A DNA stretch of 64,000 bases from Xylanibacter brevis ATCC 19188 (GTDB lineage Bacteria > Bacteroidota > Bacteroidia > Bacteroidales > Bacteroidaceae): positions 1-64,000 of the forward strand of contig NZ_JHXM01000022.1 in assembly GCF_000621725.1 (NCBI RefSeq). Direction: 5' to 3'. A program made the position numbers and the translations under genes. How positions within the stretch are numbered: the stretch's first letter is position 1; each line of letters opens with the position of its first letter. Below the pieces are notes generated by a model, which was not told where the DNA came from, did not search any database, and worked only from the letters and a program-made list of their open reading frames with translations. Below, piece after piece: positions 1 through 8,140 of the stretch.

Positions 1-264
1 GGCCTGCTGGCTCTCCAAGGGAACCTGAGGCTGAGGAGTTTCTACCTTTGCCATCTCTACTGCATTAACATTAACCCGCGGCAAATTTACACATTTTGTT
101 TCAATTTCGTGCGGAGTTAGGTATAAACTTACCCAATTACTGACAGTTTGGACGTTAGGAAGACCATATTTCATGGCTATCACCTTACGTTCCTCACCAC
201 TTTGCAGATATTCCACTGCTACGGCACGCTTGAAAGCGCGTGCAAAACGTTGACCTTTTCTCAT
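1..264 (-). CDS. Transposase-like HTH protein (5' part, runs off the window)
   Basis: An open frame of 88 codons starts at an ATG (complement of 262-264) and runs off the left edge. The N-terminus (MRKGQRFARAFKRAVAVEYL) followed by an 'RKVIAMKYGL-TVSNWV' helix-turn-helix resembles the OrfA/HTH_Tnp_1 DNA-binding subunit of IS3-type elements: a basic start, then a recognition helix ending in a conserved NW. After about residue 60 it turns into a Pro/Gln-rich linker. It is divergent from the hipBA-like pair next door, 72 bp away. Whether a catalytic OrfB follows cannot be seen. It could also be a lone transposase-derived HTH protein. Confidence 0.6.
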   Translation of the reverse strand, partial: MRKGQRFARAFKRAVAVEYLQSGEERKVIAMKYGLPNVQTVSNWVSLYLTPHEIETKCVNLPRVNVNAVEMAKVETPQPQVPLESQQA

Positions 265-336
265 AACTCTTTTTAACTTTAAAAGGTTTGGCAGGAGTCA
301 ACGTATTTCAGGCTAAGACACCAGAACCTGAAGATT

Positions 337-576
337 ATGGGAGAGCAAATCATGTTGGCCCGCAAGCGCAGGCATTTGTCTATGCAAGACATTGCAGACA
401 GGGCAACAGTGACACGGCTGACTGTCTCAAAGGTGGAACATGGCGACCCAACGGTTTCCATGGGTATCTATGCGCGTGTTCTTTTTGCGCTTAATCTGGA
501 AAAGGATATCACCCTGTTGGCTGCTGACGATGCTCTTGGCAGACAACTTCAGGATGCAGAATTACTCAGACGATGA
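337..576 (+). CDS. HipB-like XRE-family antitoxin
   Basis: This 79-aa protein is mostly a single helix-turn-helix of the Xre/Cro type: 'MLARKRRHLSMQDIADRATV' then 'TVSKVEHGDPTVSMGIY', the usual helix 2/helix 3 pattern. It should bind its own promoter and neutralise the HipA-like kinase encoded next. Its stop codon overlaps the hipA start as ATGA (573-576), showing translational coupling. It is about the length of E. coli HipB (88 aa). The start could also be the in-frame ATG six codons further in, as no clear ribosome site decides. Confidence 0.8.
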   Translation: MGEQIMLARKRRHLSMQDIADRATVTRLTVSKVEHGDPTVSMGIYARVLFALNLEKDITLLAADDALGRQLQDAELLRR

Positions 577-1823
577 AAAGGATTACAGTTTACGCAGATT
601 TTGACTTCCTAACCTCTCCCGAAGAGATTGGAATATTAGGCTACGAACACGTTCGCGGCAAGGACCATTTTGTCTTTGAGTATTCGCGCCAGTGGCTGAA
701 ACAGCATGGTGGCCTCCTGCTGAGTGGTGACCTGATGAATGTTCCTTCGTTGCAGCATCCTCGTGGTAATGATAATGTGTTCGACTTTGTCAAGGATTTC
801 TTTCCCGATCGCTGGGGACGTTTACTGCTTGACCTCAGAGAGCGACTGACTGCCCAACAGGAAGGCAGGCCGAAACGTATGCTCACTAATTACGACTATC
901 TCATAGGGATTGAAGACTTCACCCGTATGGGAGGCATACGATACAAAGAGGAAGATAGCGATGGCTATATAAATGCGAGTGCGAAATTCCTTGTTCCACC
1001 TATCGAGAGTCTTCGCGCCCAGTGCGATGCATGCCATGAGATTGAGTTGGCAGAGGAACGCAATGAATTGCCGGAACAGCGTTGGCTCGACCAATTGATT
1101 GATCCAGGCACTTCGCTTGGTGGTGCTCGTCCTAAGGCCAACGTGGTTGATACGGACGGCAAACTATATGTAGCCAAGTTCCCATCAAAAAAGGATTTGG
1201 AGAATACTGAACTTATTGAGCACTTCTCGCATCAGCTTGCGGCCAAGGCTGGCATCAACGTGGCAAAGACGCGCACCATCAAGATTTCAAAAGATCGTGA
1301 CCTGCTTCTTTCTGAACGCTTCGATAGAACAGCAGAAGGCCGTCGCATTCATTTTGCTTCTGCTATGTCGTTGCTTGGTTTTGATGACGGTGCTGGCAGC
1401 AGCACAGGAAACGGCTATCTGGACATCGTTGATTTCATCCTTCGTGGGTGTACCGATGTGCGTCAGAATCTCCGTGAGCTCTATCGCCGAGTGGCATTCA
1501 ACGTCATGTTCGGCAATACCGATGACCACTTCCGTAACCACGGTTTCCTGCTTACCCCGAAAGGTTGGACACTCTCTCCTGCATACGACATCAACCCTGG
1601 AACAAGGGATTATCAATGCCTGCTCATCGATGAATACACAGAACAGTCAGACATTAACGCTCTACTTTCCGCAAGTGAGAACTACATGCTTGAACAACAG
1701 GAGGCAAAAGATATTATCGAAGAGGTTCGAGTAGCCATCAAAGACTGGCGCAAAACCGCTACCGAACTGCAAATACCCACAAAGTTGTTAGAATCATATT
1801 CCATTCGTTGGGATGAATTATAA
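573..1823 (+). CDS. HipA-like serine/threonine kinase toxin
   Basis: This 416-aa protein matches the HipA family in length and motif order. Known members phosphorylate targets such as glutamyl-tRNA synthetase and induce growth arrest. Visible motifs are the N-terminal 'couple_hipA' part (about 1-120), the glycine-rich loop GTSLGGARPK (179-188), the ATP-binding lysine in YVAKFPS (199-205), the catalytic loop FGNTDDHFRNH (313-323) and the metal-binding SPAYDINP (335-342). Ser181 sits where the autophosphorylated serine of E. coli HipA is expected (inference). All key residues look intact, so the toxin should be active. It forms an ATGA-coupled operon with the upstream HTH antitoxin. The nearby transposase-like gene suggests mobility. 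Confidence 0.85.
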   Translation: MKRITVYADFDFLTSPEEIGILGYEHVRGKDHFVFEYSRQWLKQHGGLLLSGDLMNVPSLQHPRGNDNVFDFVKDFFPDRWGRLLLDLRERLTAQQEGRPKRMLTNYDYLIGIEDFTRMGGIRYKEEDSDGYINASAKFLVPPIESLRAQCDACHEIELAEERNELPEQRWLDQLIDPGTSLGGARPKANVVDTDGKLYVAKFPSKKDLENTELIEHFSHQLAAKAGINVAKTRTIKISKDRDLLLSERFDRTAEGRRIHFASAMSLLGFDDGAGSSTGNGYLDIVDFILRGCTDVRQNLRELYRRVAFNVMFGNTDDHFRNHGFLLTPKGWTLSPAYDINPGTRDYQCLLIDEYTEQSDINALLSASENYMLEQQEAKDIIEEVRVAIKDWRKTATELQIPTKLLESYSIRWDEL

Positions 1824-2176
1824 AAAAGATAGCGCATTCTGCACGTTTTTCGTGAAAAATGTGTAACTTTGCAACATAATTGAAATATGTAGCGAACAAA
1901 GAGAAACTCGTTGATATCCAGTGGGATAATACATTCAGACGAGCATTTCTCAAGTCGAGCAAAAAGGCGCGGTACAAGCCAAATCGTAAAAGTGCTTATT
2001 ATCAAGTATTTGCACTTTCACTTACTTTCGAAATACTTTCGAAGATTGGCCGTGTACTGATTAAAGCCGTAGAACGCCGATATTTTCGTTGATTTCAGTT
2101 GGTGCGTGGGAAAGTAGGTTTAGTTTAAATCTCCCTATATATAAAGCGGAGTAAACTAAACCTATTTTTTTGCTAA
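1824..2176. other. Intergenic stretch with a promoter-like site and a doubtful 70-codon frame
   Basis: After hipA there is a good Bacteroidetes -7 element (TAACTTTGC, 1864-1872, + strand). It is followed by an open frame from a TTG at 1880 to 2092 that would give a very basic 70-aa peptide. I recognise no family in it and the first ATG in the region is directly followed by TAG, so I do not call it a gene. The stretch ends in the 13-bp inverted repeat at 2115-2164. Confidence 0.4.
2115..2164. repeat. 13-bp inverted repeat, 24-nt spacer (copy 1)
   Basis: TAGGTTTAGTTTA (2115-2127) is exactly repeated in inverse at 2152-2164, with a 24-nt spacer that itself contains CTCC...GGAG. A T-run follows on the + strand, so it could act as a terminator for rightward transcripts. 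A second copy of the same motif with the same spacer length lies at 3736-3781, on the other side of the DUF4932 gene. Confidence 0.75.
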
Positions 2177-3238
2177 TTATTTCATATTGTATTTGTTAAG
2201 GAATCTAGCAATCTCTGGATAGAAATCGTTAAGCGTAGAATACTGTTCACGATGGGTAGCATAATAGCGTAGAGCAGAAACAACATCAAGCACCCAGGGG
2301 AAGCCATTTTGTATCGTTTCTATGTTTAGCATATTCATGGCAAACTGATTGAAGCCATTCTCGTAGAAATAGACAATGACAGCAGCTCTAACAAGACTTT
2401 CGTTGATGACGATGTGCCAGTCATCATAGTGCTGCTTCTCCATAACTGATTGTGAGGATTGGAATAGTTTTTTTCCCACTTCTTGCATAACTTTTTCATT
2501 ATTTTCCAAAAGCGGATTGACAAAGGAGTGATTGAACTCATGAAGCGGAAGGCTGGTGTCGAACAGCAGACGACCAGTTTTGGGATTCAGATTGTAGCCA
2601 CAGACAGCGAAAACCTCATGTGGCTGACCAGGCAGTTGTCGGGAAGCACTATTGTTGGTCGATCCATGGGTGAAACCAATGATGAGGCGGAAGCGTTCGT
2701 CTGACCCAGTTCCATTGTAGAATTTACCATACCAATCAGTATAAATATATGGCATGACATTGGTATCGTATTGTTTCAAGAAGTCACTATAGAAATTCTG
2801 GTGTTGCTCAAAGAACTCATGAAAGCGTGAATCTACATAGAATTTGTTAAGACGCTTCACGAAGTCGTCAAGGTCAACATTCTGCCAGCCACCAGTGAGT
2901 TCGGCACGATTGCCGACAAGCTTTACTTTACCTTTTTCTATTTTCAGATGAACCGCCATATTCGTCACCCGTTCGTAGGCAATGCCATTTTTGTCACGTA
3001 GCTCCTTATAGTAAGCGACAGTCGGATGCTCACGGTATTGTGCAAACCATGCTTCAGTATCTTTAGAATACTGGCCGGCAAGGTCTTTGCTGAATTCCTG
3101 AAACCCCGCAGTACGCGAAAGGATTCCCATCAGCTCTACAGTCTCAGATACTTCCGATTTAATTTGTCCAGACGCAAAAATTGAAAGCAGAGAGAACAGA
3201 ATAGTAACAAAAGTTTTCTTTTGCATATTATTATACAT
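2177..3238 (-). CDS. Secreted DUF4932-type zinc metallopeptidase (predicted)
   Basis: This 353-aa protein (348 if Met5 is the start, which gives a cleaner signal peptide: MQKKTFVTILFSLLSIFASG) is a typical Bacteroidales exported protein. It carries H233-E-F-N-H237, the HExxH zinc site, and a later NESLVRA (E280) that could be the third ligand, as in gluzincins. I recognise the overall layout as the uncharacterised DUF4932 family; activity as a protease is inferred from the motif. It stands alone, with no cotranscribed neighbour, between two similar inverted repeats (2115-2164 and 3736-3781). The substrate is unknown. Confidence 0.7.
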   Translation of the reverse strand: MYNNMQKKTFVTILFSLLSIFASGQIKSEVSETVELMGILSRTAGFQEFSKDLAGQYSKDTEAWFAQYREHPTVAYYKELRDKNGIAYERVTNMAVHLKIEKGKVKLVGNRAELTGGWQNVDLDDFVKRLNKFYVDSRFHEFFEQHQNFYSDFLKQYDTNVMPYIYTDWYGKFYNGTGSDERFRLIIGFTHGSTNNSASRQLPGQPHEVFAVCGYNLNPKTGRLLFDTSLPLHEFNHSFVNPLLENNEKVMQEVGKKLFQSSQSVMEKQHYDDWHIVINESLVRAAVIVYFYENGFNQFAMNMLNIETIQNGFPWVLDVVSALRYYATHREQYSTLNDFYPEIARFLNKYNMK

Positions 3239-3322
3239 TTTTTAATAACGTTTGATTAATTAAATGCCGGGATTCAAGAGGGATTGCATATCGTTAGTAT
3301 ACTCAGCATCTTACATTACCTA

Positions 3323-3511
3323 TTATGTCACAAACACCCTCCAACTGCCTTCTTTTTCCCCACGTTCTACATGTTTCTTCTGAATCAACTGGTCAAGGAG
3401 TTTTTGAATAGCGGCGATGCTGATGCCTGTTACTTCTTTCATATCAGCTAATGTAAGCGTAGGTTGTGTTCGCATAGCATTCAGTATTTTGGAGCGGGAG
3501 CATTCTCGCAG
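3323..3511 (-). pseudogene. Winged-helix C-terminal remnant of an internally deleted gene
   Basis: From the ATG at 3475 down to the TAA at 3323 the frame reads MRTQPTLTLADMKEVTG, then a second helix and 'GSWRVFVT', a winged-helix domain of about 50 aa. The frame stays open upstream to 3511 and includes 'SRSKILNAM', which resembles the start of the C-terminal winged helix in Bacteroidetes RecG-like/AlbA-type ATP-binding regulators. The catalytic part that normally precedes it is absent. A promoter-like TACATTTGC lies directly upstream, so the 5' and 3' ends seem to have been joined by deletion. An alternative is a genuine 50-aa DNA-binding protein. Confidence 0.5.
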
Positions 3512-3521
3512 CTATCATGCT

Positions 3522-3564
3522 GCAAATGTACAAAACATACTTAAATGGTTGTAACATTACAACC
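3522..3564 (-). promoter_or_regulatory. Promoter with an 18-bp operator-like palindrome for the winged-helix remnant
   Basis: On the minus strand TACATTTGC (complement of 3522-3530) fits the TAnnTTTGC -7 element. Upstream of it lies the perfect palindrome GGTTGTAATGTTACAACC (3547-3564), positioned over the -33 region. Its two-base centre makes an operator more likely than a hairpin. Confidence 0.5.
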
Positions 3565-3735
3565 TTTTTTAACACATTTAATCTAGTTTTTTTCGAAAAA
3601 CCACAAATAAAAAAATAAGGACGACCTTTTATCTGAACATAACAGAGACTATAACACTATTAAAAAAAGCAATATTTGAATTGCCATCCAAAAAAGAGAG
3701 ACTAAAGCAAGGTTTATTTGGGCAAGACTCGGTTT

Positions 3736-3781
3736 GGTTTAGTTTATTCCAATATTAAATATTTATAACCTAAACTAAACC
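3736..3781. repeat. 11-bp inverted repeat, 24-nt spacer (copy 2)
   Basis: GGTTTAGTTTA (3736-3746) pairs with TAAACTAAACC (3771-3781). The arm sequence and the 24-nt spacer length are the same as in the copy at 2115-2164, while the spacer sequence differs. That pattern fits a bound operator or a conserved hairpin better than chance. Confidence 0.7.
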
Positions 3782-4024
3782 TTTTATCTTCCGGATATAA
3801 TATATATATGCTATTCAGAAGGGGCAAAATGTTGGGGGAATATGCACTAATTATCAGCTACTTATACTTACATAATACCACATTCTTGTTAATCTGATTT
3901 GCTGAGCGTTACAGGTTTGCGATGCTTAAAACACCGAGTTTTAGGTATTGCACCCCATTTTCTAATGCTATAACCACCCATAATTCTTAGTAAGATTAAG
4001 ATTTAGAATGTGGAGGATAAAACA

Positions 4025-4636
4025 ATGGGGCTATTAAAAACATTTTTCACCAATTGTGCATGTCCGCAAGGGCGAATGGGACGTGCGATGCTGAAGTTTA
4101 TGAATCTATGTCATGCACCGCTTACGAACTGGGGACTGAAACTGGTCAATATTCAGGACGGCTGGACGATGCTTGATATCGGCTGTGGCGGAGGGGCTAC
4201 CTTGCAACGACTGATGAAGCGGAGCGAGGGTTCAAAGGTCTATGGTATCGACATCTCTGAGGAAAGCGTAGCGAAGGCCAAGAAGGTGAATGCCGAAGTG
4301 CTCAACAAACGGGTGTTCATCACTCAGGGGTCTGCAGAGAATTTGCCTTACGAAGATGGTAAGTTCGACCTCGTAACTGCAGTAGAGACGGTATATTTTT
4401 GGCCCAACCTCCCTGCCTGTCTTCAGGAGGTACGTCGCGTACTGAAGCAGGGAGGAAAGTTCGCCATTCTTATAGAAGTAATTGATGGCGACTCTATGTG
4501 GACGAATGTCGTAGAGGGCATGACAGCCTATTCGCCGGAGGAACTGAAGACACTGCTCGACGATGCGGGCTTTATCCAGACTGAGATTCACCGTATGAAG
4601 CCATCGAATGCGACAATCATTGGCGTGAAAGCTTAG
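4025..4636 (+). CDS. Class I SAM-dependent methyltransferase
   Basis: This protein (203 aa from the ATG at 4025) transfers methyl groups from S-adenosylmethionine; the acceptor is unknown. Motif I is MLDIGCGGGATL (about residues 49-60), followed by an acidic end of strand 2 (YGIDIS), GSAENLPY (motif II region) and the 'EVRRVLKQGGKFAI' strand of the UbiE/Methyltransf_11 type. I chose Met at 4025 over the GTG at 4010 because GGAGG (4012-4016) is then correctly spaced for ribosome binding. It is monocistronic and convergent with the phosphate transporter gene. Confidence 0.85.
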   Translation: MGLLKTFFTNCACPQGRMGRAMLKFMNLCHAPLTNWGLKLVNIQDGWTMLDIGCGGGATLQRLMKRSEGSKVYGIDISEESVAKAKKVNAEVLNKRVFITQGSAENLPYEDGKFDLVTAVETVYFWPNLPACLQEVRRVLKQGGKFAILIEVIDGDSMWTNVVEGMTAYSPEELKTLLDDAGFIQTEIHRMKPSNATIIGVKA

Positions 4637-4663
4637 CTTGTACACATCGACAGCCAACGTGCA

Positions 4664-6943
4664 TTACTCATCAAACTTGCTTGCCCCCCTCACTGTGTGG
4701 CGCAAAGCACTGAGAAGCTGTTGTGACTCTTGGACCAAATTCAGAAATACTGTCATGCTTTCAATATTGAGATGCCTGGCTTGAATGTCGTGAATGATAG
4801 CTCGTCGATAATTGGAGAGCTGTGATTGCAGTTTATCAGCATCATCACGTATCAACGCCATTGTTTCGACATGGCTGGCTCGGTTGATGAGTTGCAATAT
4901 CTCATTGCGCATCTGTATGAACTCTTGGATATATTTGCTTGGCACTGGACGAAAGTTATTACCCACATGCTCTAAACATGGCTCACCCATACGTTTCAAA
5001 CCATATACCATTTGTGCTAGCGAGTTGATGGTTAGGAAGTACCATGTGCCCTTCTCAATACTCAACATGGGGTCTATACGTCGTTGGGCCATAATCTGTT
5101 TGCGTCGCTGGCGTTTTATATCTTTGCGTTGGTTTTCGATTATCACTGTGTTACGCTTTAGCGTGCGGTAATCCTCATAAAAGAAAGCATCGGTCAACGA
5201 TTTGTAAGTCTCTGCGATCAACTGTAGTTGGTTCGTAATGCTTAGTGTCACATGTTGTCGAAGCAGTATCCAACATTCAGCTTTATCACTACTACGAACA
5301 ATCCGATCAAACAATTCGTCGGCCTCACTGGTCTTGTTGCTTTTTTCATAGCGCAGATGGCTTCGAATAAGCAAGAAGATGGCCAGCGCGATGGCAACGG
5401 CCATTGCCACAAACGATCCAAAGAATATGGCTATGCAGACGAGGAAGCACAACATGAACGCCACACCTGCCGTGATGAACCAACCACCTATGACCGATAG
5501 CATGCCTGTGATACGGAACACAGCGCTTTCACGACTCCATGCTCGGTCTGCCAGTGAAGCACCCATAGCCACCATAAAGGTGACATAGGTAGTGGATAGC
5601 GGCAGTTTAAGCGATGTGCCCAGTGCCACCAAAGCACCTGCAAGCACCAGATTGACCGTTGCACGAATCTCATCGAAGGCGGCTCCCTGTTTAAGCACAG
5701 CAGCATCGGCATTAAAGCGTGAGTCAATCCATCGCCCCACCCCACTCGGCACTAACGCCGTCAGGCCGTTGGCCATGCTTCTCGACGTGCGAACCAAGGT
5801 CCGTGCTACGCCACTCGAACCGAACATCTCGTCGCCCTCGTCCTGTCGCGAGAGGTCAACCGAGGTCTTCACCACATTCTGCGCCTTCTTCGAGAATATC
5901 AGTGCGAGCACCATCACCACACCTGCCGCGAAGAGATAGTGTGTGGGGGTATGAGCACTCTCCATCAACGAGCGCATCATAAAGCTCTGCGCTTCGCCGT
6001 TGCCATTAGCCATGTAGTCCTGATAGGCCTCAAGTCCTGTCAGTGGGACACCCACGAAGTTCACCAGGTCGTTGCCAGCAAATGCCATCGCCAGAGCGAA
6101 GGTGCCCAACAGTACAACGCACTTCAGTACGGGCAGTTTCATGGCACTCAGCAGCGTCATCAACACAGAGAATACTGCCATGCCACCGCCAATAATCAAC
6201 CATGTGTTCTGACTGATAATCTCTTTCACCTCTGGGGTCATCAGAGTACTTCCCTTCAATCCGTTGACAAGCAGGAACCATACAATGACCGTCGCAGATA
6301 ATCCACCAAAGATACCAATCTTTAACGATGATGCAACCAAACTTCCCATCTTGCCCGACTGATCTGTCGTTCTCCCGTTCACGCGATAGGTGAAAGTGAA
6401 AACGATGCGTGCCACCCACTGTACCAGCGTGCCGAGGACAAACGCGATGGCAACACTGAGGAAAATGCCAAGTATGACAGAGATGGCTTTCTCCGTATTC
6501 AGCAGATCGCCTAATGAGAGTAATGTACCGTCAGCTGCCGTTGCCCCATGGAGGATCTGTAACAGGGCGATGGCAAAGGCTCCGCCCAGCAGTTCGAATA
6601 CCATCGAGACAGTGGTGGATGTAGGCATACCGAGCGTATTGAACACGTCGAGCAGTACCACATCGGTCACCATGACTGCCAGGAATACACACATCACGTC
6701 GTAGAACGAGAAATACTGTGGCGTCATGATGCCATGTCGGGCCACGTCCATCATACCATTACTCAGGGAAGCTCCAACGAACACGCCAACAGCAGCTATT
6801 GTAACCACTGTTCTGTATCTTGCCACCTTGGCTCCGATAGCAGAGTTCATAAAGTTTACTGCGTCATTGCTTACGCCAACCACTAGGTCGAACACTGCAA
6901 GTACAATCAGGAATATAACTATTCCGAGAAATAATGTATTCAT
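4664..6943 (-). CDS. PiT-family inorganic phosphate transporter with C-terminal PhoU-like domain
   Basis: This 759-aa membrane protein imports phosphate with a coupling cation. It carries both PiT signatures: GVSNDAVNFMNSAIG near the N-terminus and FAGNDLVNFVGVPLTG in the second half, within about 10-12 membrane segments. After roughly residue 540 a soluble, helical PhoU-like region follows (many charged residues, 'SLTDAFFYEDYRTLKRN'). Transporter and PhoU functions are thus fused, and no separate phoU gene is seen nearby. A 33-aa membrane peptide gene precedes it by 17 bp. The promoter at 7096-7153 carries Pho-box-like repeats, so induction by phosphate starvation is likely. Confidence 0.9.
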   Translation of the reverse strand: MNTLFLGIVIFLIVLAVFDLVVGVSNDAVNFMNSAIGAKVARYRTVVTIAAVGVFVGASLSNGMMDVARHGIMTPQYFSFYDVMCVFLAVMVTDVVLLDVFNTLGMPTSTTVSMVFELLGGAFAIALLQILHGATAADGTLLSLGDLLNTEKAISVILGIFLSVAIAFVLGTLVQWVARIVFTFTYRVNGRTTDQSGKMGSLVASSLKIGIFGGLSATVIVWFLLVNGLKGSTLMTPEVKEIISQNTWLIIGGGMAVFSVLMTLLSAMKLPVLKCVVLLGTFALAMAFAGNDLVNFVGVPLTGLEAYQDYMANGNGEAQSFMMRSLMESAHTPTHYLFAAGVVMVLALIFSKKAQNVVKTSVDLSRQDEGDEMFGSSGVARTLVRTSRSMANGLTALVPSGVGRWIDSRFNADAAVLKQGAAFDEIRATVNLVLAGALVALGTSLKLPLSTTYVTFMVAMGASLADRAWSRESAVFRITGMLSVIGGWFITAGVAFMLCFLVCIAIFFGSFVAMAVAIALAIFLLIRSHLRYEKSNKTSEADELFDRIVRSSDKAECWILLRQHVTLSITNQLQLIAETYKSLTDAFFYEDYRTLKRNTVIIENQRKDIKRQRRKQIMAQRRIDPMLSIEKGTWYFLTINSLAQMVYGLKRMGEPCLEHVGNNFRPVPSKYIQEFIQMRNEILQLINRASHVETMALIRDDADKLQSQLSNYRRAIIHDIQARHLNIESMTVFLNLVQESQQLLSALRHTVRGASKFDE

Positions 6944-6960
6944 CTTTAATTAAAAGGTCG

Positions 6961-7062
6961 TTATGATAATCCGATGAAAATAAATGTGAGAAACAACACT
7001 AGGATGACAAATCTCACCCAATTAAAGATTCTCTGAATTCTTATTGCTTTTTCTTTATCCAT
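6961..7062 (-). CDS. 33-aa single-span membrane peptide preceding the phosphate transporter gene
   Basis: An ATG (complement of 7060-7062) opens 33 codons: MDKEKAIRIQRIFNWVRF, then about 14 strongly hydrophobic residues (VILVLFLTFIFIG), ending LS. It lies between the Pho-type promoter and the PiT gene, 17 bp before the latter, so it should be cotranscribed. The layout (basic, amphipathic start plus one membrane helix) is that of small transporter-associated peptides. I recognise no family. It could instead be a translated leader. Confidence 0.45.
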   Translation of the reverse strand: MDKEKAIRIQRIFNWVRFVILVLFLTFIFIGLS

Positions 7063-7095
7063 AAATGATTTTGCCAACCGTTAGTGATTGACATT

Positions 7096-7153
7096 GCAAA
7101 GGTAAACTGAGCATATTACAAAAACATTTCATTCGTATAACGGATAGGTTACA
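7096..7153 (-). promoter_or_regulatory. Pho-type promoter of the PiT operon
   Basis: Reading the minus strand, TACCTTTGC (complement of 7096-7104) is the -7 element. Upstream are four 11-bp units (7110-7153), the outer two starting TGTAAC and TGTAAT and the second CGTTAT. Five bases separate the last unit from the -7 element, the same phase as in three other promoters of this locus. Confidence 0.65.
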
Positions 7154-7172
7154 GCACCGGTTATAATAGGAT

Positions 7173-7216
7173 TGTAACGCGGGCGTAACAATAGCGTAAT
7201 AAGATTGTAATAACTA
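7173..7216 (+). promoter_or_regulatory. Orphan Pho-box array without a -7 element
   Basis: Four perfect 11-bp units TGTAAC/CGTAAC/CGTAAT/TGTAAT point rightward but run into the 3' end of the HD gene. The 20 bases 7193-7212 are identical to 14220-14239 in the Na/Pi cotransporter promoter, yet the TATCTTTGC that follows there is replaced by TAACTACAG here. It looks like a decapitated copy of that promoter. It may still help the leftward PiT promoter. Confidence 0.6.
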
Positions 7217-8056
7217 CAGATACCTTTTTGTTTCTTGCCCTTCTACACAGGCATAGAGTTCCACCAGGTGCTTGGATGGACTTGACTGTATCTTAGGCAT
7301 GAGCACACCTTCTACCTGAAAAAGTCCTACCTCTGACTTCATGAGGACTTCTATCTTTATAGGATGCTCTGTTCCTTGTGTTATGTGAACCTTTTCGATG
7401 GAGTTGGCTGAGTATTTGTGGATGTCGCCTTCGGTGGGTTTGGTTGGGATTTCAAGAGCAATTCTGGCACGCCCCTTGGTCATGTCACATCCGTCCGCAA
7501 TGAGTATCAATCCTGCTTCAATGGAATGAATGGGGTGCGTAGCCATGTGACCTAGTATGCCTTCCATGGCCATTGAGCGGATGATGGTTCTGCGCATCGT
7601 ATCCTCGGGAAGATTCTTCTGCAGGACATCTGTTATAATCTGATAGGAGATAATACCAGAGTAAAGTTCGTGGTCTTTCCGGCCGATAGTCATACCGGCA
7701 TCATGTAGGAACGCGGCAATCATTACGGCAACAACACTGTCAGCAAAGCTGCCAGAGTGTTCCTTTTGTAGGCTCGTCTCCACCCCTGCGTCATGCAATA
7801 TGCTAAGCATCTTCAGTGCGTTATGACATACGGTACGCATATGAACAGGGCCATGGTCGTTCAATCCTAGGCGAGTGATAGACACCGTGTTCGCATAATC
7901 CTGGATTGCCTTTATTTCTTCATTCTCCAACAGCTGCTTCATCATGCGGACAGGTAGATTGTCGTCAATGTCCGAATGCTCCACGATGTCAGCAACCAGT
8001 TTCTGAATTTTTTCTTCAAGTATGATTTCCTTTTGTGATTTGTTTTGCATAAGCAT
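7214..8056 (-). CDS. HD-domain phosphohydrolase
   Basis: This is a predicted metal-dependent phosphohydrolase of the HD superfamily, about 280 aa from the ATG at 8056 (MLMQNKSQKE); the frame is open further up to 8104, but that leader is not protein-like. The metal ligands appear in order: His in DHGPVHMRTV, HD in FLHDAGMTIG with a following DHE, and Asp in ILIADGCDM. The C-terminal third (about 75 aa) is a small beta-rich tail. It follows the Pho-regulated lipoprotein gene by under 100 bp. A truncated paralogue of its C-terminus lies at 13983-14186. The substrate is unknown; a nucleotide is possible. Confidence 0.75.
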   Translation of the reverse strand: MLMQNKSQKEIILEEKIQKLVADIVEHSDIDDNLPVRMMKQLLENEEIKAIQDYANTVSITRLGLNDHGPVHMRTVCHNALKMLSILHDAGVETSLQKEHSGSFADSVVAVMIAAFLHDAGMTIGRKDHELYSGIISYQIITDVLQKNLPEDTMRRTIIRSMAMEGILGHMATHPIHSIEAGLILIADGCDMTKGRARIALEIPTKPTEGDIHKYSANSIEKVHITQGTEHPIKIEVLMKSEVGLFQVEGVLMPKIQSSPSKHLVELYACVEGQETKRYL

Positions 8057-8140
8057 ATAAAAATGGATAAAAGTGTATGGCCATTTCCATAAAGGAAAGA
8101 CCATACACGCGTAACTAAATGATATTATATTCTGAACAGA

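Larger units (their letters stand above)
3239..4009. other. 770-bp gap holding a gene scar and an inverted repeat
   Basis: No complete gene is visible. The gap holds a winged-helix remnant (3323-3511), its apparent promoter and palindrome (3522-3564), and an inverted repeat (3736-3781). From about 3565 to 3735 and 3782 to 4009 the sequence is AT-rich and I see nothing else I can support. Confidence 0.6.

Noticed and set aside
1880..2092. 70-codon basic frame starting at TTG
   Set aside because: There is no ATG or GTG, the nearest ATG is followed by TAG, and no family is recognised. The upstream -7 element keeps it from being excluded fully.
1904..2103. Possible direct repeat TCGTTGATATCCAGTGGG and TCGTTGATTTCAGTTGG as attachment sites
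   Set aside because: The match is imperfect and no integrase or clear insert lies between the copies.
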